From Alnus glutinosa (Eukaryota > Streptophyta > Magnoliopsida > Fagales > Betulaceae), in the NCBI RefSeq assembly GCF_958979055.1, contig NC_084886.1, positions 19,774,654 to 19,838,653 on the forward strand: a stretch of 64,000 nt of DNA, read 5' to 3'. Numbering within the stretch: the first letter of the stretch is position 1; every line of letters starts with the position of its first letter. The notes beneath the pieces were generated by a model, which had not been told where the DNA came from, did no database searches, and saw only the letters and a list, made by a program, of their open reading frames with translations. The position numbers and the translations under genes were made by a program. Below, piece after piece: positions 37,054-46,888 of the stretch.

Positions 37054-37104
37054 GGATTTGTTTTTCGTAAGAACAACTTATCGTTCCCACAGACGACGCC
37101 AAAC

Positions 37105-37985
37105 TGTTGGTACAGTTTCCGGTATGGTGACGTGTCGCCTGATGATTCGCTGCTGGGTTGTGATCTACTACTTCAATCCTGTAAAAAGAACAAACAACTC
37201 GTCAGAGGTGCCGACTACGCCCACTTCGATGCCTAAGTCAGTTCAAATCAATTTTCTGAAGAGTATTTCAATCTCAATCTCAAGAGCTCAGAGAATTCGC
37301 AGTCTCATACCTGGTGCGACAGTCTTATTTATAGGCCAGACTTGCGGTCTTACCAGAATTCTTGACGCCTAGTTGGATTAGGAGTTTGAGTCCTAACTTG
37401 GTTGAACTTTAACCATATCTTCAGGGAATTCGAATGAGGTTGTAAAGTCCGAAGTTGATTGCGTTTGTACCTCTTTAAACTTGATTCCGTATCAATAACT
37501 ACCTTATCCCATTAATTATGGAATTGTGGTTTTATCCCTGATTTTATGGGATTCTATCCTTATTGCATTCTAAGACGACTGCGATACACTTCAGCCAACC
37601 TCCGAGGTGATGATACCGGAGATATGTTCGCTCCGACTTGGAGATCTCGGGATATCGCCGCACCATAACAGGGTTGTGTAAGGCCGAGATGTTGTTACTC
37701 CGATACGTTGTCACACCGACTTGATATCACACCGACTCGATATCACCCCGAGGCGTTATTACCCCAAGGCGTTATTACTCCGAGACGCAAATATCCGAGA
37801 TATGTTCGCTCCGATCAGACTAGGAGATCTCGAGATATTTTACACACCGTAACCTGGAATGTTAAGACCGAGACGTCTTTATACCTAGACGATCTTTTCT
37901 TTCCTGGGTCAGAACGAGTGTCCGAGACTTAACTCTGAGATGTTTCTGAATCCATATGTCTCTAGGGTTAATTTTATCCCTAACA
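37105..37985 (-). repeat. LTR (5' LTR in element orientation)
   Basis: 881 bp, TGTTGGTACAG...ATCCCTAACA on the plus strand. The minus-strand TATAAATA near 37323-37334 is the likely promoter driving gag-pol. The primer-site region abuts it at 37104 and below. Confidence 0.95.
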
Positions 37986-38079
37986 AATCTGTTTTGATCT
38001 TCTCCTTTACGACCTCTACTTTACAAGGTCGAGTATTTCATATATCTTTCTTTTTTTTCTTTTTTTTTTCTTTTATATA

Positions 38080-38140
38080 TATATATAGATGAGTATTTCA
38101 TATTTGAAATGGAAAAACTCTTCCTTATACTAGTCTCAAC
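38080..38140 (+). pseudogene. Fragment of GDSL first exon (signal peptide start)
   Basis: ATTTGAAATGGAAAAACTCT followed by TCCTTATACTAGTC reads MEKLFLILVST, matching the context and start of the GDSL gene at 23927 (MEKFFVILLIF). It is cut by the hAT element that follows, and no downstream exon is seen. Confidence 0.55.
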
Positions 38141-38506
38141 CAGGGCAGAGCCGGCACCTGCAACTTAGGGGCTCATATTAAAAAAAAAAAAAAAATTAAG
38201 GGTAAAACTTTTAGATTTTTTTGAAAAATCTTGAGGTGTGGGGTGGGGGGGACGCATGACTCCCTATAGATATCTAAATATGGATGCATTAACTTTGCAT
38301 TTCAGACATTCATCCCAATCTCATTTTTTTCAAATAGCTTATGCTTGGGGGAAACCACATCAAATATTTTATTCTAATAAAAAGATATTTGTGTATCGTG
38401 TAAGTTTAAGTCTTGAAAAAAAAAAAAATAGATGAGATTTGGTTCCATAATATCTATATCTAAAAAATCTTGTTTTCCCCCAAATTTCTTAGTGACTCCG
38501 CCCCTT
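38141..38506. mobile_element. Short non-autonomous hAT element
   Basis: The termini CAGGGCAGAGCCGG and TGACTCCGCCCCTT are imperfect inverted repeats. The flanking 8-mers GTCTCAAC (38133-38140) and GTCCCAAC (38507-38514) differ at one base, consistent with a hAT 8-bp TSD. 366 bp, non-coding. Confidence 0.7.
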
Positions 38507-38801
38507 GTCCCAACCGAATTTGGATCCTCTCAATTTCTCTCCATTTAGTTATAAAGTAAGGACATAATTGTCTTTTTACATTCCATAAAAATGTGAAAAG
38601 ACAACTATACCCCTCCTTTATAATTAAATGTAGAGGATCCTATTTTGTCCCAATCATATTTTCCTCTTTACATACAGTCGATGATTTTTTTATTTTTGAC
38701 ACAATCTGCGAACCAGACATGAACTTAACACGAAATTAAAGATCGAATTGGAATTTAAGAGTTTGATTCGTTTATTTAAATGAGTCAGGTTAAGGTTGAA
38801 T

Positions 38802-38857
38802 ATTTATATAGTTTTATACATTACTTATCAAAAAAAAATTTATATAGTTTTATACAT
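38802..38857 (+). repeat. Tail-only micro-insertion between perfect 20-bp duplications
   Basis: ATTTATATAGTTTTATACAT occurs at 38802-38821 and 38838-38857. The 16 bp between are TACTTATCAAAAAAAA, the exact plant L1 tail. Confidence 0.85.
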
Positions 38858-39447
38858 ATACTTCGATACGATCAAAACCCGCCACGAGACATAATAATAG
38901 TCAATTTTTATTATAACTTTCGAACCCGACACGGTCTCAATACAAAATTAGAAAGTTAATTAGGGTCGAGAGGTTTGACCTATCCATACATCAACACGAT
39001 CCAAATTCAAGACGCGAAAACAAACTCACCCTGCATCCGAGCACAACGTATAAGGCAAACTCAATAGTGGCATGCAGCAGGCAACCTGTAAACCGAACAC
39101 TGCGGTCCGGTCCAGATGATGTAGCCAACGTGCATGTGCAGCAAAGGTCGCGCGTGGTCAATCTGATGCCAAATTGCTTTTTCCCCCACTTTCTTTTGTT
39201 TTATAGTCAATGATAAACACTTTCAACCTCAATTTGTTTAGTTTGAACATCAATTTCAGTGAAATTTCCACTAAAATTAAAATAATTAGAGAGAGAGTAC
39301 GTACGTATGTGCCTCCCCAAGTTCCGAGCTGAGATATTGCAGTTGGAAACCCACCGACAAAAAATATATATTAAAACCAAAATATATAGTCGGGAACTGA
39401 TCAATACTCTTCTCGATCTCTCAACCTTTTTCGATCTGTTACGTTTG
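38858..39447. other. Intergenic DNA, no gene recognised
   Basis: No coding signature or repeat structure identified. Confidence 0.4.
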
Positions 39448-39720
39448 TTAAGATCGATTCTCATTCATCATCATCACACGTCTAACAAACATTAGCAACT
39501 TTAATACTTTATTATTTTTCAGTTCGATGACAGTACGTGGAAATTGGAAAGCGGCCAACACAAGACACCCCCCCCCCCCCCCCCCCCCCGTACGTGGCCA
39601 TGGATAAGGCTTCTTGTCACTTTGTCCGTGTTGATTACGTGGCGAGGCCACCGCCACTGCCACGTTACCAGAAAACAGCAAAGAAAATACCATGAATACG
39701 AAACACAATAATATGAACAT
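39448..39720 (-). CDS. Possible small secreted peptide (weak)
   Basis: Minus-strand frame of 90 aa starting MFILLCFVFMVFSLLFSGNV, a convincing signal-peptide core. It continues ASPRNQHGQSDKKPYPWPRT before a glycine run encoded by the poly-C tract (39568-39589). A longer in-frame start exists at 39792. I recognise no family. The homopolymer may disturb the frame, so only the first 45 residues are meaningful if it is real. Confidence 0.25.
   Translation of the reverse strand: MFILLCFVFMVFSLLFSGNVAVAVASPRNQHGQSDKKPYPWPRTGGGGGGGCLVLAAFQFPRTVIELKNNKVLKLLMFVRRVMMMNENRS
39568..39589. repeat. Poly-C tract (22 C)
   Basis: An uninterrupted run of 22 cytosines flanked by GTACGTGGCC. Second long G/C homopolymer in the window after 12267-12303. 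Confidence 0.95.
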
Positions 39721-40006
39721 CCTAGAAGAAGATTCAACCCGGCCCCAACAACAACAACAACAGCCACAACAGCTACGTGTTGTAGGCCCCACACGCGTTC
39801 ACAGCGAAAAAATCACATGTCAATAGAGACATCAACGCAAGCACCTTCGCAACCTTTTCGCGTATTCACACACAAAAGATCAAAACAAAAGCCCCACCAC
39901 CACCACCTTCAACACGCTCTCACGCTCGCGAGCGCGCACACCGTTTTTTCCATCGAACTTTCAGGGCGGGCGGCCATTGACTGCCTCGCAGTCATTCCAC
40001 TATTAC

Positions 40007-40020
40007 TATATATATATAAA
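40007..40020 (+). promoter_or_regulatory. TATA box of the DUF4228 gene
   Basis: TATATATATAAA, about 60-70 bp before the ATG at 40080, with a short C/T-rich leader. Confidence 0.5.
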
Positions 40021-40079
40021 GAGAAATCACCCACGCTCGATCTCTCCCTACCAAACCCATAACCATTTTTTCTCAGATC

Positions 40080-40580
40080 ATGGGGAACTATATTTCGTGC
40101 ACTCTCGCCACCCCTTTGATCAAGAACAACAAGGCAGCAAGGGTGATCTTCCCGGGCGGCGAAATCCGGCACTGCCGCGAAACCGTCAAGGCCGCCGAGC
40201 TCATGCTTGAGCGCCCCAACTTTTTCCTGGTCAACTCTCGGTCCCTGCACATTGGCAGGAGATTCTCCGCCCTCGCCGCCGACGAGGAGTTGGAGTTTGG
40301 CAACGTGTACATCATGTTTCCCATGAAGAGAGTCAACTCTATAGTCACGGCAGCCGACATGGCGGCTCTTTTCATGGCAGCCAACTCGGCGGCCAAGCGG
40401 ATATCCAGTGACGGTGGAAAGCAAGAGGTGGGGGAGACGGCGGAGGAAAGTGGTTCGAGATTGAGTTTGGAGGGAGTGGAGGAGTTTGCAGCGCCGGAGT
40501 TCAAGTTCAGGTTATCGGTGTGCAGGTCAAGGAAGCCGGGGTTGGAGACGATTACAGAAGAGCCAATTTGTTCAAGATAA
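40080..40580 (+). CDS. DUF4228/PADRE-domain protein
   Basis: Intronless gene, 166 aa, starting MGNYISCTLATPL. The MGN...C start is the usual one of this family and suggests N-myristoylation and palmitoylation. The family core is visible: ARVIFPGGEIRHCRETVKAA, ELMLERPNFFLVNSRSL, then LEFGNVYIMFPMKRVNSIVT and MAALFMAANSAAKR. The tail is Glu/Ser-rich and ends KFRLSVCRSRKPGLETITEE. These proteins are plant-specific and often induced by stress or pathogens; no biochemical activity is established. Length is normal. A (TA)27 repeat follows 13 bp after the stop. Confidence 0.92.
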   Translation: MGNYISCTLATPLIKNNKAARVIFPGGEIRHCRETVKAAELMLERPNFFLVNSRSLHIGRRFSALAADEELEFGNVYIMFPMKRVNSIVTAADMAALFMAANSAAKRISSDGGKQEVGETAEESGSRLSLEGVEEFAAPEFKFRLSVCRSRKPGLETITEEPICSR

Positions 40581-40589
40581 GCAAGTACG

Positions 40590-40593
<4 letters not shown>

Positions 40594-40647
<54 letters not shown>
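40594..40647. repeat. (TA)27 microsatellite
   Basis: Perfect TA repeat, 54 bp, in the 3' UTR region of the DUF4228 gene. Confidence 0.95.
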
Positions 40648-40653
<6 letters not shown>

Positions 40654-41087
40654 TGTAGGTTAATTTATTGGGTAGGCCAGTATTAATTTATCTGACTGTT
40701 CTAACTTTTTGCATGAAGAGGAATTGATATATTGCTGATTTCTTTTTGGATTGGGAAGAATTTTATATACGATTTGGTGTGTAATTAATCACCAACCCCT
40801 TTGTAAAAAATTGATAAGGGAAGGGAATTAAGATGGGATCCGTTAATTTGTTTAATTTGGTGGATAATTAAATAAGTTTCATCAATTGCTGTTAGATTCA
40901 ATTCCGAAATATGATCAATAGTGCTATAAAACACATATGTTATATAAAGCACTTGAAGATTTACGCATATGTTAATTATTAAAAAACATATATATTTTTA
41001 GACTTTATTTTAGAGTTTTATCTAACCTCGTCGATGAAAATCTTGGTTTTGTCCTTCAATATTAAAATAATTTTAATATTTTATTTC

Positions 41088-41120
<33 letters not shown>

Positions 41121-41350
41121 CCCAAATTTAAGCCAACGTTATTATTCATTTTAATATTATATATAACTGGTCTTCATGCTAAATTGTACGTATTATTTTC
41201 ATAAAAAGCAAAACAATCAAAACCTTTTTTTATTTATTTTTTTTTTATGATTGACTGCCTACACTAGACATTAAATTTTCATAGATATTTTTCTTCGAGC
41301 TATTAATATTGAAGTAAAACTATTTTAAACTACAATATCATGAGAAAACA
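40648..41350. other. Intergenic DNA, no gene recognised
   Basis: AT-rich with a 24-base A-run ending near 41120. Confidence 0.5.
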
Positions 41351-41403
41351 AGTAGAATGTATTTTCTCCGTTCAAAGAAAAAAAAAAAGTAGATTGTATT
41401 TTC
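41351..41403 (+). repeat. Tail-only micro-insertion between 17-bp duplications
   Basis: AGTAGAATGTATTTTCT (41351-41367) and AGTAGATTGTATTTTCT (41387-41403) flank 19 bp, CCGTTCAAAGAAAAAAAAA. This tail differs from the L1 tail at the other sites, so a different retroposon (or plain slippage) is possible. Confidence 0.6.
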
Positions 41404-41833
41404 TTTATCATTTTGCTTAAAAGTACAATGGAAAATTTAAAGAAAGAGAAAAATACAATTTAGCCCTCAAATTATCACAATTTCTTTGGATGGCCCTCCA
41501 AATTACCAAGGTTTGCACTCTGACCCCACAAACTACCAAAAGCTCATTTTGACTAAATTTCTCATAATAACTCTGCCACGTATCATTTTTCAATTAAAAA
41601 ATAATAAAAATTAGAAAGAAAAAAAAAATAATAATGAAAATAATTCAAAAAAATGCAAAAAAAATTTAAAAATCAAAATTTTTAAAAAAAAATTATAAAA
41701 AAATTATAAAAATTAAAAACTAAAAAAAAAAAAATATTGCGATCGATCGAAGGACATACTGCTTATTTCCAGCATTATCGTTGGGCATGATGCACGTCTA
41801 CAGCTCGATGAATTCGTCCCCACCTCTCCGAAC
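41404..41833. other. One arm of a MULE-like element, partner not found
   Basis: At 41461-41580 the pattern 'CCCTCAAATTATC...CCCTCCAAATTACC...CCACAAACTACC' resembles the TIRs of the MULEs at 1837 and 7932, followed by A-rich DNA. The opposite arm was not located. Confidence 0.4.
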
Positions 41834-42010
41834 GCGAACATAACTAATTTTCTATCATTCGATGTCTATGATATTAATCTTTCGAAGGTTATGAATAATT
41901 TCAATCTGAATTTTGTTTCGCTACAAACGACGAGCAAGTCTATCATCGTTGTGGAAGACTTCGATCGGTTTCTAACGAAGAAATGGACGGTGACTGAAAG
42001 GGTGTCGGGA
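41834..42010 (+). pseudogene. Fragment of an AAA-ATPase (BCS1-like/At2g46620 type) gene
   Basis: An uninterrupted 59-codon stretch reads ANITNFLSFDVYDINLSKV, then LQTTSKSIIVVEDFDRFLTK. This matches the segment from just after Walker A through Walker B (IIVVEDFDR) of plant BCS1-like AAA-ATPases. Walker A itself is not recognisable upstream, the second Walker B acidic residue position is altered (EDFDR for EDLDR), and no downstream domain follows. It is a gene fragment, perhaps carried by the MULE-like DNA on its left. Confidence 0.65.
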
Positions 42011-43873
42011 AGATCGGGTCGCGGTTGGGAATTAATGTTACCTCAAACACCCATCTCTTTTTAAAAATAAAAATAAAATTAAGAAATAAAATTTTATTTT
42101 AGTTTTATTTTATTTTATTTTTTATTTTTTATTTTTTATGTCGAATTGTTTATCTGTTTCATAAAAATACTTGAATCGAATGTATGAAACATGTATGTAA
42201 TTCATACCGTATGAGAACTCCATCCCATGTATTACCAAGTACCAACTATGCCCGGAAATCACGGTATAAAAAACCGGCCAGCTTGGAGACTTTCTTCTTT
42301 TGATATGAATAATACATGACATGATAATAAAATTAGTTTTTTTTTTTTTTCTTTTTTTTTCTAAAAGTTGATTTTCAAATGATACGTTGCCATCTTCTAA
42401 GATACATCATTAAATAAAATTTTGAAAAAAAAATATATTTAAAAAGTGTAGCATTTCTCTAATAATCTACTATATATATAGTATTACTCTTTTGATATAT
42501 TCAACTTATTAATATTCAAAAGTCTTGGAAAGAAAAAGAAACACTAAATGGGTTGGACCGAAAAAAGTGACATTAATTTTTTGTTTTTCTGAAATTATTA
42601 TATAACTCAGATCAATTTTAAAATTTAAATGCACAACAATATTGAGAAAAAAAAAAAAAAAAAAAAACTTACAATGTCATTTAATTAATACGTGCTAACC
42701 CTTTTAGGCTTCTAGAAGAGGTGTTAGGGCTTTTTTTTTTTTCTTTTTTTATTTTGAAATTGGGTTTAGGTTCTAATGAGTTTTGAGAGTCAAGCCCAGT
42801 ACTAATGTCAATCTAAAATCTAATGGGTTGACCGCTATTGAGGCACTACGACTTGCAACCAAAATCAATAAATGCACGAATTCTCATAATTAAAGGCAAA
42901 AGGGTTTACACGAGTAATCAACAACATCAATTTCATTGACAAAGACGATCGATATGGTTCAGTGGTGATGTATAAGGGATCATCCCCAAAAATACCTCAA
43001 CATATATATTTTGGTGATTAAAACTCATTACATGAACAATTTTCTAGGTAGGTGCAAATTTTCTTTTCGGTCAATTGAAACGTGGAAGCCCTTATATTGA
43101 AGGTCTACAAAGTTACACAACAATATAGTTTTCTGAAAATAAATCAAATATACATGATGACAAATGCCTTGACCGATGACCATCATATATTCAAAGTCCC
43201 TTTTTTTTTTTTTTTTTTATAGCACAAAAGCAGTTAATAATAAACTTATAATAGTCTCTATCTCACCTAATCACCATTTGGTAACACATACATTCACTAC
43301 TTATCCAAACCCCACCTTTAATTTATTATGGCTGCTATGTCCCTATCTACTTAAAGTCGCCTTAATTAATAGACGTCTCGGGAACCAATCAAATTGGTGA
43401 CTTTTTTCAGAAGTCGAGGGGCAATTAGCACCTTAAATGATGCACATCCAAAATTGACAACATTCATTCTTAGAGAGGAGATCCCAATTCTTTTTTCTTT
43501 TCTTTTTGTTTTTTTTAAAAAAAAGGTAATTTAACCAAAAAAAAAAAAAAAAAAAGAGATAAAATTACAGGAAGCTGAAACATGGAATATAATATATACC
43601 GACCGACCTTTCAAATTTTTTAAATTTTTTTAAATTATTATTACAAACCGCTTATGCTTTAAGATAGTGCAAGTGAAATTTCCATTTTTTTTTTCTCCGA
43701 GTAATTACAAATTTATAGCTGCAATTTTGAGAAAAAAAAAGTGGAGTAATCTATGCGTGACCTCTCCAGTAACCCATGCAGGGATTCATGCATTGCCAAT
43801 TTAATTTTCCGAGAACCCATTAATCATTTATAGGTGGGAATTAAAAGTTAAATGAATACCATATATAGCTCCC

Positions 43874-43881
43874 TATAAATA
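43874..43881 (+). promoter_or_regulatory. TATA box, glycine-rich gene 1
   Basis: TATAAATA in GCTCCCTATAAATAATC, 106 bp before the ATG. The same box precedes gene 2 (46157), gene 3 (52081), gene 4 (54470) and gene 5 (63555), with a conserved upstream stretch including GCCAATTTAATTTTCCGAGA. Confidence 0.75.
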
Positions 43882-43979
43882 ATCACCCATGCATATCTTC
43901 GTTGAATCAAAACTCCGATCCTCTATCTCTTAGACTCTCATCTTCATCCTTAATTTAGTACAAACTACATATTTTGAGA

Positions 43980-44228
43980 ATGGGCGGCAAAGGCGGTGGC
44001 GGAGGAGGTGCCAAAGGAAGTGGTGGTGGAGGAGGTACTGGAGCTGCTGGCAAAGGTAGTGGTGGTGTTGGTGGTGGCGGCGGCGGTTCCTCAAAGGGTG
44101 GTGGCAGTGGTGGCATGATGGTTGCTCCGGGCAGTGGAGGAGGAGCCCATATCTCAAGGGATACTTTTGAGAGCAACCCCCAAGGCTATTTTTCTGGCCT
44201 GCACTCTGGTGAAAAAGGAACCAAATAG
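43980..44228 (+). CDS. Small glycine-rich protein, gene 1
   Basis: Intronless, 82 aa. Start MGGKGGGGGG chosen because all family copies share TTTTGAGAATGGG (or TTTTGAAAATGGG) before this ATG. The N-terminal half is Gly/Lys/Ser repeats. The C-terminal 40 residues are conserved between copies: GGMMVAPGSGGGAHISRDTF followed by ESNPQGYFSGLHSGEKGTK. It has no signal peptide or membrane segment. MGGK could be a myristoylation start (Gly2), but this is inference. Function unknown. It pairs with gene 3 as 'type 1'. Confidence 0.8.
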   Translation: MGGKGGGGGGAKGSGGGGGTGAAGKGSGGVGGGGGGSSKGGGSGGMMVAPGSGGGAHISRDTFESNPQGYFSGLHSGEKGTK

Positions 44229-46156
44229 ATGCTCGATCTACTAATTAATTAATTAATGCTAGCTAGCTCCTGTTTAAATGACATGTAGCTGCTTTATGGG
44301 TTATTTGGTGAAATAATTTAAGCATTAATTAATCCTTCTAATTACGTACTTTTGCTTTGTCATTCGTTTCACATTCTCTCCATAAAAGTCTCATGCAATT
44401 CTTGGATCTTGTAGAGTTGTTCAGTCGATCTCTAATTAGATTCACATATATGCATGCCATGTCCAACAATAATATCAAAATAGACGTACAGATCGATGGC
44501 ATATATGTATGCCATTTCATTCTTAAGTCGTAACGAATTGATAATGATAAATTTAACCGAAGAAAATAACATAGAGATGTTATCATGCTTTTTGATTAAG
44601 CTCATACAAAAAAACAAATGAAAAACATTATTTCCATCTTCATACAAACAGATCATTGCTTCAAAAGTAAATCAAAAAAATTGTATGTATACACTTTGAC
44701 CTTAGTAATGGTAACTATACAATTTGAATTTTCAATTAAAAAGGTGTCTTTTAATCTATGCAATCTCAAAAAATATTTAGATGGAATACATGAGCTAGCT
44801 ACTTATGTATTTAGAGGCTAAGTCAATGACCATCAATTAAAACTTTTCGTTAATTATTTATCTCATCAAGGAATAAAAATCAATGAGAAATGCCATTTTA
44901 TATTCTCTTGATCATCAATATTTTTCTTTTTTAAAATCACGCATTAAATCTATAAGACTAACGAGCCGGTCAAGGTTCCAATTTTGATTCCACAATAATT
45001 TCTTATTTGGAATAAATTAATGAACAACTTAATTTGTGTCTAATTAAACCGTATGTGGCATTTGATGAGCTATACTTTAATTATAATTACGAGATTTAAA
45101 GTTGATGTATCTAATGGTGTACACGATGTCAATGTTTGTACGTCTTTTAAATAATTGAGACGTGCTATAGTACCTCACTTGATCCTCCTCCTATCCCATC
45201 CTTTCACGGTCTCACCTTTCAAAATCGTTTTTGGATTTGTGGGATCTATATATGTGTAAGACCCACATTATGATATGATAAATCATATGATATTATGTAA
45301 TCATTTCTCTAAAAAATTAAAATAATGTGATATCATGTACACCATTAAATATATAAATTTTAAATTATGGCCATAAAATAAATATAATATATCCATTTCA
45401 TTTAAAAAATAGAGGGGATCCTATGCCACAATGATCCTTGACGACTTGACGGTTGGAGGGAAATGTCCCATTTACAAAAAATGATCGAGGAGGTCATCAA
45501 TGAAATCAAAGATGGAATTAATATCCTGTCTTTCTTCCTCAAATTTTACTATTAATGAGATTCAAAACCAACTTTTATGATGACAAGAACGAAAATATAA
45601 GGGGATAAGGAATCGATCATCCCGGCAATTCAAATCAAAGACTTCTAACATATTTTGGTTATTAAATCTACATACAATGTTCTTGATAGGTACAATTTTT
45701 CTTTTTGGTCAATTAATGCATCGTGGAAGCGACCAAAGTCGCCTTACTAGACGTCGTCTTGGGAACAAATCAAATTAAAAGTCCTTGGTGGGGAAGCATA
45801 AGAGAGAAATAGCACCAAAATTTCCAACATTTTTTAGAGTTCAGAGATGAAAGAATTAATATGTTTGAGGAGAACTTTTTGATTTGTGCGTGTGCGTTCA
45901 GCTAACAAAAACAGAAAAAGACACTAGAAAACAATTAATGTAAGATTAAAATTAAGTCCAACTTTGTTTTTAATTTTTTCCAGAGTAGTAGTTAGTTAGA
46001 GATGCAATTTTGAGAGAATTAAAGTGGAGTAATCTACGCTGACCTCTCCAGTACGTAACCCTTGCAAGCATTCATGCTTTGCCAATTTAATTGTCCGAGA
46101 ACCCATTAATCATTTACAGGTGGGCATTAAAAGTTATTTGATCGTTGCGCGCTCCC

Positions 46157-46164
46157 TATAAATA
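46157..46164 (+). promoter_or_regulatory. TATA box, glycine-rich gene 2
   Basis: TATAAATA in CGCGCTCCCTATAAATAATC. The sequence just upstream (GTTATTTGATCGTTGCGCG) is shared with genes 4 and 5, defining a 'type 2' promoter. Confidence 0.65.
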
Positions 46165-46259
46165 ATCCACCATATCTTCGATGAATCAACAACATATACT
46201 AGTATCTTAGACTGAAATAATCTTCATCCTTTATTACAATCTACATATATATTTTGAGA

Positions 46260-46461
46260 ATGGGTGGCAAGGAGGCGGAAGCAGAGGAGGTGGCAAAGGA
46301 GGTGATGGTGGTGGCGGTGGTTCCTCAAAGGGCGGTGGCATTATGGTTGCTCCGGGCAGTGGAGGAGGAGCCCATATCGATCTCAAGGGATGCTTTTGAG
46401 AGCTAGCAACCCCCAGGGCTATTTTTCAGGCCTGCACTCTGGGGATAAAGGAACTAAATAG
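46260..46461 (+). pseudogene. Glycine-rich gene 2, frameshifted
   Basis: Aligned with genes 1 and 5: one base is lost after MGGK (GGCAAGGAGG for GGCAAAGGAGG), which turns the glycine repeat into EAEAEEVAKEV. A 4-base gain near 46380 restores the frame, and another 4-base gain near 46406 gives an early TAG after DAFES. The remaining conserved 3' part runs to 46461. Coding capacity is effectively lost. Confidence 0.8.
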
Positions 46462-46814
46462 ATTATAGATCGATGCTATGTTATTAACTGCTATCTAGCT
46501 TGTGGAGGTTTCCTTGTTAAATATAATGACATGTAGCTTAATTTATGGGTTGTATGGTGGAATAAATTGAAGTACTAATTAATCCTTCTAATTGGTTTTG
46601 TTTTATCGTTCGTTTTACATTCTAGCTCCTTTTACATCTTGGGATATTATTTGAACATTATATGCATGTTATAACAAGTGCAATATCATGAGGCAACTAT
46701 GCTATTATTCATGAAAATCGGGCACACAAAAAACACAGATTATGTTAATTAGTAAGATCCATAGCAAATTTAGCAGATAATCGTACACTTGCTGATAAAG
46801 CTTCTAGATCGCAG

Positions 46815-46855
46815 AAGCAGCCTCAGCCCTTAGGCCTGCAAATTTAGGGTAAAAA
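46815..46855 (-). pseudogene. Possible terminal-exon relic, copy A
   Basis: Minus-strand TTTGCAG acceptor followed by sequence matching the exon-like segment at 58894-58964. Here it reads LRAEAASAI and then hits TAG, so the copy is broken. The parent gene is unknown. Confidence 0.35.
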
Positions 46856-46888
46856 ACAGAACCAAATCAAAGAGCCCACAAAAGATAA

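Larger units (their letters stand above)
26341..37985 (-). mobile_element. Tat-clade Ty3/gypsy LTR retrotransposon with opposite-strand extra ORF
   Basis: An 11,645-bp element bounded by 881-bp direct LTRs and a perfect 5-bp target duplication AATCT (26336-26340 and 37986-37990). The coding direction is minus: upstream LTR 37105-37985, then an internal start GTTTGGCGTCGTCTGTGGGA typical of Tat-type primer sites, then gag, protease, RT, two RNase H domains and integrase, then a tandem-repeat zone. A plus-strand ORF set lies next to the downstream LTR. Dual RNase H, the extra antisense ORF and the 3' tandem array together mark the Tat lineage (Ogre/Grande/RIRE2 relatives). Multiple stops and frameshifts make it non-autonomous. 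By eye the LTRs differ at about 37 of 881 positions (about 4%), mostly transitions, so insertion is moderately recent. Confidence 0.93.

Noticed and set aside
40594..40647. Possible promoter or origin-like AT element after the DUF4228 gene
   Set aside because: Perfect TA dinucleotide microsatellite; no further signal.
43930..44176. Proline-rich and His-rich minus-strand frames opposite the glycine-rich genes (also near 52161 and 63619)
   Set aside because: They are complements of the GGN repeat. The promoter, leader and conserved tail all support the plus strand.
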